A stretch of DNA of 34,999 nucleotides from EX4484-217-1 sp964496035. GTDB lineage: Archaea; Thermoproteota; Thermoprotei_A; EX4484-217-1. A program made the translations under genes and the position numbers. The stretch is taken from the NCBI GenBank assembly GCA_964496035.1, contig CAZBXI010000011.1:1-34999 (forward strand), written 5' to 3'. The notes under the pieces are model-generated. The model searched no databases. It had not been told where the DNA came from and saw only the letters and a list, made by a program, of their open reading frames with translations. Of the stretch, positions 30,020-34,999 are shown in pieces (the stretch's first letter is position 1; every line of letters begins with the position of its first letter).

Positions 30020-31700
30020 CGGATATACGGATGAGCCTGCAGGCCTAGGCGTACCACCCTACATGGATGTTTATCCTAGATACATTGCTGGTGCTATATG
30101 GTCTGCGAGAAAAGATGTCAAGGTAAAGTATTTTACAGTAGATCAGGCTAGAACATTAGATTACATGTTCTTTCAAGAGGCAAACAGTTACGACCTTGTA
30201 ATCGTTATTGCTGGGGTTACTGTACCAGGCAAGTATCTTGGAGGAAAACCTATAAGCATAAAAGAACTTGAAGAGTGGTTTAAAATAATTGACAAACCAT
30301 CAAAAATACTTGTAGGGCCGGCTGCAAAATTTGGCATAGGAACTGTAGGTGGTAAAGTAGCTGAACTTCCTACAAAAATTAAAGAGAATTTCGACGTTAT
30401 CGTGAAGGGGGATCCCGAAGTTTTCGTCTACGAAGTAATACGTGAAGACAGCTTGGAAAAAGCAGATCCATACACTATGCGTGCATCCTACAATGAAATA
30501 GAGGAATTCATCATTAAAGGAACTAGAATAGTTACTCAACATCCTAACTACGGTTTAAACCTAATTATTGAACTGGAGACGTACAGAGGTTGCCCTAGGG
30601 TAATTACTGGAGGTTGTTCCTTCTGCATAGAGCCGCTTTACGGTTTACCAAAGTTCAGAGAGCAAAAATGCATTGTTAAAGAGGTAGAGGAGCTTTATAA
30701 ATTGGGGGTAAAGTTCTTTAGGCTTGGCAGGCAACCCGATATTTTCGTCTATAAGGCAAGAAAAGTAGGTTTAGAGGAGTTTCCAAAACCTGAACCTTCT
30801 GAAATAGAGAAATTATTTCGGGGAATACGTAACGTTGCACCGCACTTAAAAACGTTACACATAGACAACGTTAACCCAGGAACCGTAGCTCATCATCCGA
30901 AAGAATCTAGGGAAGTAGCTAAAATAATTATTAAATACCATACTCCTGGGGATGTAGCTGCTTTTGGTGTAGAATCTGTAGACCCCATGGTGGTTAAACA
31001 AAACAATTTAAAAGTAACTATGGAGGAAGCATTAAAGGCTGTTAAGGTAATAAACGAAGTAGGTGCTAGAAGAGGATTCAACGGGTTACCAGAGCTCTTA
31101 CCTGGAATAAACCTGCTTTTTGGGTTAAAAGGCGAAACTAAGAAAACTTATGAACTAAATTACGAGTTTCTAAAAAAGATTGTAGAACAAGGATTACTGA
31201 TTAGACGTATAAACATAAGACAAGTTATGGTGTTTCCTAGAACCAGAATGTGGACCATAGGCGATAAAGTAATTAGAAAACATAAGTCATATTTTAAGTC
31301 ATTTAAGTTAAAAGTTAAGAAAAATATAGAACCAGTGCTTCTCAGAAGATTAGTTCCTAAAGGTACAGTGCTAAGGGAAGTTTTCACTGAGAAATACATT
31401 AACGAATATACCTATGCTAGACAGGTAGGTAGTTATCCTTTAATGCTAAAAATTCCTGAAAAACTACCATTAAGAAAATTTATGGACTTTACCATAGTGG
31501 ACCATGAACATAGATCAGCTATTGCCATACCTTACCCTTTAAATGTAAACAAGGCAAAACCAAAGCTGCTAAGATTAATTCCCTATATGTCTCGTGATGA
31601 AGTCTTAGCTATTTTGAAGAACAGACCTTTTAAAAACCTAGAAGAAATTAGTCTTGTGCTTAAAAATAGGGAATGTTTAAAGTATCTAACTGTATGTTAG
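29997..31700 (+). CDS. Radical SAM protein (COG1031-like Fe-S oxidoreductase), start codon unclear
   Basis: About 567 residues if read from 29997. The first ATG (30063) would drop the conserved N-terminal KVLILDGYTDEPAGLGVPPY. Between the in-frame TAA at 29970 and 30063 there is no ATG, GTG or TTG; ATA at 29997 or ATT at 29988 are the only near-cognate choices. A cobalamin-like N-domain is followed by the radical SAM core with RGCPRVITGGCSFC: the Fe-S cysteines are spaced CX7CX2C instead of CX3CX2C. The C-terminus (LLRLIPYMSRDEVLAIL and following) looks like a helix-hairpin-helix. The reaction is unknown. It overlaps thiL at the start and polB by 4 bases at the end. Confidence 0.85.
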   Translation: MNKVLILDGYTDEPAGLGVPPYMDVYPRYIAGAIWSARKDVKVKYFTVDQARTLDYMFFQEANSYDLVIVIAGVTVPGKYLGGKPISIKELEEWFKIIDKPSKILVGPAAKFGIGTVGGKVAELPTKIKENFDVIVKGDPEVFVYEVIREDSLEKADPYTMRASYNEIEEFIIKGTRIVTQHPNYGLNLIIELETYRGCPRVITGGCSFCIEPLYGLPKFREQKCIVKEVEELYKLGVKFFRLGRQPDIFVYKARKVGLEEFPKPEPSEIEKLFRGIRNVAPHLKTLHIDNVNPGTVAHHPKESREVAKIIIKYHTPGDVAAFGVESVDPMVVKQNNLKVTMEEALKAVKVINEVGARRGFNGLPELLPGINLLFGLKGETKKTYELNYEFLKKIVEQGLLIRRINIRQVMVFPRTRMWTIGDKVIRKHKSYFKSFKLKVKKNIEPVLLRRLVPKGTVLREVFTEKYINEYTYARQVGSYPLMLKIPEKLPLRKFMDFTIVDHEHRSAIAIPYPLNVNKAKPKLLRLIPYMSRDEVLAILKNRPFKNLEEISLVLKNRECLKYLTVC

Positions 31701-34312
31701 AAGAATGCCTCGAGCTTTGATATACCCATTATTTCTTTGAACTCTATGTTCAATGCATCCAATAACTGTTCGAACGTGCTTTCAATGCTTTCAACATACT
31801 TATTTACGTCTATTTCGCTTATCTTAGCTAATTGTACTGGTTTCACACCATACTTAGATCTCACCTTTACGAACATTACTATGTCTCCTTTTCTAACATC
31901 TAAACCAACCTCCTTAAGCATTTTAGCAGCTCTAACGTGCTGAGGAACTGTTTTTACGTATTCTTCAATGTTCTTAGATAGGAAAACTTTGAAAGCTAGT
32001 TCATCTAATGTGAGTTCCCTATTTCTTAGCCTATTATAGCTTTCTCTAACTATTTCTCTAATCAAAGCCTTTACTTTTTCGAACTCTTCCGGGTTCTTTA
32101 CTTTACCTAAAGCTTCTAACACACTATAGAAAGCTTTTTTCACAAACTCGGGAGTATTTCTCTTCTTACCTACAAGACCTTTAACATCAACGGAACCGTC
32201 AGGGTATATGCCTATGTAGTTCTTCTTTCTCCCAGAAAATGCTACGTACCTATAGATCTTATCTACCTCTATTTCGAGTCCTAATTCTTCTTCAACCCAC
32301 TTTTCTAGCTCTTCTATTTTCTCCTCTGGCGGGTTGTGCAGAAATAGGGAGTCTGTGTCTCCATAAAGTACCTTTAATCCTAACTCGCGAGCTTTGGCAA
32401 TCGTGCTTTTAATAGCATACCTCCCTATGGCTGTTACGCTTTCTGCAGCGGGAGGACAGTATAGGGGGAAAGTTGATGCTCCGAAAACACCGTATGATGC
32501 GTTAATGAAAACTTTCATAGCTTGCTGTACGATGTCATACCATGCTCTTTCAGTTTCACTTAGAGCTTTATTTTTAGCAGCTTTCTTATATATTTTGACT
32601 CTGAAGTCCCTTAGCAAACCTGTAATTAATGCTGTTATGCCCTTTCTCTTCTTGCAAACCCAATGTTTTGTTTCAGGTATTACGTTGGATTGACATTCTG
32701 GGTGGGGGCATCTAACTGTTTCGTAACTTAAATTCCACTTTTTAATTATGCTTGGGTATAGTGAGGCAAAGTCCATTACGGTTACATTGAAATATACTCC
32801 TGCAGGCGGCTTAACAACTATAGCACCAGCATACTTTTTACCTTTAATTATTGCTTCCGTTACTGCTTCACCTTTTTCAGCTATGATATCTTCAGCTAAC
32901 GGTATTAGGTAGTTATTTCTTCTATGAACCCAGTATAGGAGATTCTTTATCCAGTGGGATACTGCGTGTCTTGTAAGCTCATCCATTGAGAGACGAGATA
33001 TTCGCATTAACAGTATAATTAGCTTCATTACTAAGTCGTCGTTGAACGTTGTTAAATTAAGTGTTAGTTGCGAGTCTCTAAAGTTATATGAGGCTAATTC
33101 GCTTAGTGTTAAATCGCTTGCAACAGCTTCTATGACAACTTTAGAATAGCCTAGAAGAGCCGACGCTATAGCATCTAAGGTGAATTCTTTATATTTTCCT
33201 CCAAAAGCATATACTTGAATTGCTTTATTGTTGAAGAACCTGTAGAGGTCTATATGTATTCCCTTCTTTAACCTTGCTTCATCCTCAACTATGATTATGG
33301 GTATGTATTTTTCACTTATACCTAGCCTTTTTGCTCTATTATGTAAGTATGGTAGGTCAAAGTTGTCCCCATTAAATGTTAAGAGTATAGGGTATGAGTT
33401 TATGGTCCTAAATACTTCAGCTATTAACTGTCTTTCGCTATCAAAGATTTCTATTTCAGCATCTTCCGGGTATTCTGAAGGTTTATGTCCAAACTCAGTA
33501 TCTTTTCTATGTAGCAAAAGTATCTTCTTTAAACCATCAGAGCCTACAAGAGAAACACTTATTATTCTTTCTGTAGCTTCCTTGGGATCTGGTATCCTAT
33601 TCTTAGTAGCCGTGTAAACTTCAATATCTAGTGCAAGTCTTTTCAGTTTAGGTGGAGGTAGCTGGAATAGCGGTAGCCATTCTTTAACAAGTTTTTTAAA
33701 TTCTTCATCTTCCCCTTTAAACAACTCTTCCACTTTTCTCACAATGTCCTCAGGTATTTTAATATCTACCTTCTTTAGAGAACCATTTTCTACTTTGTAA
33801 AGCATACCTGGTATTAGGCCTGTATCGTAAATGTAGTTGTTATGGTATTTTATATGAGCTTCCCATGCTTTAGGTACGTAATCGCGTACTGTCCCCACGG
33901 ACCTAGGCTCTTTCATAACTATTTTTGTCATACGTACCTTAGAGTCCTTAAGTAAATCATGTTTTTCCACAACTTCAACATGGTCGAATGATGGATGGTT
34001 CACTATCTTATCTATTTCATGTACTTTATCTGGTGGAAGATCTGTTAAAAAGTAGGGTAAGTGCCCTGTATTATCATACCAAAAAACAATATCCTCTGTT
34101 TGAGGGTCATAGAGTTTAACTAGAGCCTTTCGCCTTTTACCATCATAAACTACTGATAATAGGTAGCATGGACCGGTATTCTTACTTTCAACAACCTTAA
34201 TTTCCAAGGCTTTGATAGGGCTTTCTCTCTTCTTCCTAATAACACGGGGTTTCTTCCTACGCTTAGATTTAGGTTTCGCAATGAAGCTATCTAACGTTAA
34301 TTGCTGACCCAT
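31697..34312 (-). CDS. polB1: Family B DNA polymerase, PolB1 type
   Basis: 871 residues, closely following the Sulfolobus Dpo1 pattern. The N-terminal uracil-sensing domain is followed by the 3'-5' exonuclease with Exo I LALDIEVYT, Exo II NGDNFDLPYL and Exo III YNFRDSQLT, all intact. The polymerase domain has motif A DFASLYPSI, motif B NASYGVFGA and motif C YGDTDS, then KKRNTPEFVKK. It is the replicative polymerase. PIP-like sequences occur at both ends: QQLTLDSFI near residue 3 and LEAFF at the C-terminus, as expected for PCNA contact. The ATG at 34312 follows GGGAG-like sequence; a TATA-like CTTTTAAACG lies near 34354-34364. CPHPEC and CKK form a possible small metal knuckle in the palm insertion. 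Confidence 0.97.
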   Translation of the reverse strand: MGQQLTLDSFIAKPKSKRRKKPRVIRKKRESPIKALEIKVVESKNTGPCYLLSVVYDGKRRKALVKLYDPQTEDIVFWYDNTGHLPYFLTDLPPDKVHEIDKIVNHPSFDHVEVVEKHDLLKDSKVRMTKIVMKEPRSVGTVRDYVPKAWEAHIKYHNNYIYDTGLIPGMLYKVENGSLKKVDIKIPEDIVRKVEELFKGEDEEFKKLVKEWLPLFQLPPPKLKRLALDIEVYTATKNRIPDPKEATERIISVSLVGSDGLKKILLLHRKDTEFGHKPSEYPEDAEIEIFDSERQLIAEVFRTINSYPILLTFNGDNFDLPYLHNRAKRLGISEKYIPIIIVEDEARLKKGIHIDLYRFFNNKAIQVYAFGGKYKEFTLDAIASALLGYSKVVIEAVASDLTLSELASYNFRDSQLTLNLTTFNDDLVMKLIILLMRISRLSMDELTRHAVSHWIKNLLYWVHRRNNYLIPLAEDIIAEKGEAVTEAIIKGKKYAGAIVVKPPAGVYFNVTVMDFASLYPSIIKKWNLSYETVRCPHPECQSNVIPETKHWVCKKRKGITALITGLLRDFRVKIYKKAAKNKALSETERAWYDIVQQAMKVFINASYGVFGASTFPLYCPPAAESVTAIGRYAIKSTIAKARELGLKVLYGDTDSLFLHNPPEEKIEELEKWVEEELGLEIEVDKIYRYVAFSGRKKNYIGIYPDGSVDVKGLVGKKRNTPEFVKKAFYSVLEALGKVKNPEEFEKVKALIREIVRESYNRLRNRELTLDELAFKVFLSKNIEEYVKTVPQHVRAAKMLKEVGLDVRKGDIVMFVKVRSKYGVKPVQLAKISEIDVNKYVESIESTFEQLLDALNIEFKEIMGISKLEAFF

Positions 34313-34353
34313 TGTCCGCCACTTACTCCCTAAACCCTACATAAGTAGATAAC

Positions 34354-34364
34354 CGTTTAAAAGA
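34354..34364 (-). promoter_or_regulatory. TATA box of polB1
   Basis: CTTTTAAACGG on the minus strand, about 45 bases before the ATG at 34312. Confidence 0.45.
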
Positions 34365-34390
34365 AAATCCCCCTTTGAACCGAAACCCAG

Positions 34391-34400
34391 ACTTTTATAT
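34391..34400 (+). promoter_or_regulatory. TATA box of tRNA-Arg
   Basis: ACTTTTATAT lies about 33 bases before the tRNA 5' end, with a purine-rich CGAAACC BRE-like element just upstream. Confidence 0.55.
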
Positions 34401-34429
34401 TCCCAGAAACTGGTTAAATATTACAAGGA

Positions 34430-34504
34430 GGGCCCGTGGCCTAGCCTGGATAGGGCGCCAGCCTGCGGAGCTGGTAGTCCGGGGTTCAAATCCCCGCGGG
34501 CCCG
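34430..34504 (+). tRNA. tRNA-Arg (GCG)
   Basis: Acceptor GGGCCCG/CGGGCCC, anticodon stem CCAGC/GCTGG with loop CTGCGGA (anticodon GCG), and T-arm CGGGG-TTCAAAT-CCCCG. No intron. Discriminator G73; CCA encoded at 34505-34507. Confidence 0.95.
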
Positions 34505-34507
34505 CCA

Positions 34508-34826
34508 ATTTTACCTTAAGCTTTCAGCTCAAAATAGTGTGTAAGTTTAAATAAACCAATATTACGTGGCAACGCAAGCATGTCATGTTAGATCTTATAC
34601 TCTTATCCGCGAAGCATCTAATTACTCGAAAACTAAAATCCAAATACAGCATGCTGCTTAATGATTACAGCCTATGTTTTTGCTCACCTAATAGATCCCG
34701 CAGTGTGCAGGTTAGTAAGTAAACTGTCTTACAATAAAGTAACTTGATAAAAACACTACTATGGAAGGAAGAGGAAATAAAACTTAATAACTCAGAGAAA
34801 TAAAGTTACTTAGTGACCATTACTGC
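34508..34826. other. Gene-poor gap between tRNA-Arg and tRNA-Tyr
   Basis: About 320 AT-rich bases. I see no convincing coding frame, no C/D or H/ACA arrangement and no repeat array. A TATA-like ATAAAGTTACTTA near 34800-34812 may serve tRNA-Tyr. Confidence 0.55.
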
Positions 34827-34988
34827 CCCGCGGTAGCTCAGCGGCAGAGCGCCCGGCTGTAGGTGGGTGCATAACCCCCGCGTATGCGACGATGCGGGCA
34901 CAATCCGCTTATGAGGATGAGCATACGTCGGCAATAAAGCACCCAAGTAGAAACCGGGTGGTCGGGGGTTCGAATCCCCCCCGCGGGA
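34827..34988 (+). tRNA. tRNA-Tyr (GTA) with 90-nt intron
   Basis: Acceptor CCCGCGG/CCGCGGG, D-arm GCTC/GAGC and T-arm GGGGG-TTCGAAT-CCCCC are intact. Exons 34827-34862 and 34953-34988 join to stem CCCGG/CCGGG and loop CTGTAGA, so the anticodon is GTA. The intron (34863-34952) is at 37/38. It is unusually long and strongly folded: TGGGTGC/GCACCCA closes it, CGTATGC/GCATACG forms an inner stem, and GCGG/CCGC a hairpin. Discriminator A73; CCA encoded at 34989-34991. Archaeal TruD/aPus7 can place pseudouridine at U35 of this tRNA. Confidence 0.94.
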
Positions 34989-34999
34989 CCATTTAAAAT

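Noticed and set aside
1..34999. CRISPR array, insertion sequence, prophage or restriction/defence cluster
   Set aside because: No regularly spaced repeats, transposase, integrase or phage structural gene was seen; the lone nucleotidyltransferase has no HEPN neighbour.

Overview
The window reads as a compact, AT-rich archaeal chromosome segment from a (hyper)thermophilic member of the Thermoproteota (Crenarchaeota). Evidence: a PolB1-type DNA polymerase, aEF-1B, Pth2, L40e, a NOG1-type GTPase, Cdc48, a form III RuBisCO, a MscS/DUF432 pair, archaeal TATA boxes and GGTG/GAGG ribosome sites, intron-bearing tRNAs and box C/D sRNAs. The genus cannot be fixed from the sequence alone; an Ignisphaera/Desulfurococcales-like lineage is a guess.

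Layout. 1-6.1 kb: Cdc48 (cut by the left edge), aEF-1B and a zinc ribbon on minus; Pth2 and TruD on plus; AspRS and a NusA-like KH protein on minus. 6.2-10.1 kb: L40e, tRNA-Trp with two introns, a frameshifted membrane glycosyltransferase, tRNA-Cys, a nucleotidyltransferase, a nitroreductase, tRNA-Asn, a possible microprotein and tRNA-Val. 10.1-13.9 kb: Maf, two unknown proteins flanking a box C/D sRNA, NOG1 and a nicotinamidase-like hydrolase. 13.9-18.8 kb: a plus-strand run of transporter, form III RuBisCO, cyclase-family hydrolase, prenyl synthase and a small unknown. 18.7-21.9 kb: a minus-strand unit of a small unknown, a TldD-like protein, DUF432 and MscS. 22-27.7 kb: Lrp regulator, a second C/D sRNA, an ATP-grasp ligase, a GlcNAc-1-P transferase, and a minus unit of phosphoribosyltransferase, MTA phosphorylase and an unknown protein; then a Usp protein. 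27.9-35 kb: half-size chromate-type transporter, tRNA-Leu, tRNA-Thr, ThiL, a radical SAM protein, PolB1, tRNA-Arg and tRNA-Tyr.

The main theme is translation and RNA modification. Eight tRNA genes are present and four carry introns, one at the non-canonical 30/31 position. Two C/D guide RNAs, TruD (which in archaea can act on tRNA-Tyr), and an AspRS with non-discriminating signature residues near a tRNA-Asn gene fit the same theme. A second theme is salvage: the MTA phosphorylase/phosphoribosyltransferase unit and the AMP-linked form III RuBisCO.

No CRISPR array, insertion sequence, prophage or defence island was seen. The most unusual signals are the T-arm copy inside the tRNA-Asn intron, a possible self-directed guide inside the tRNA-Trp intron, two genes lacking any AUG/GUG/UUG at their expected start, a TldD-like protein with an altered metal motif, and an unknown protein coupled to MTA phosphorylase.
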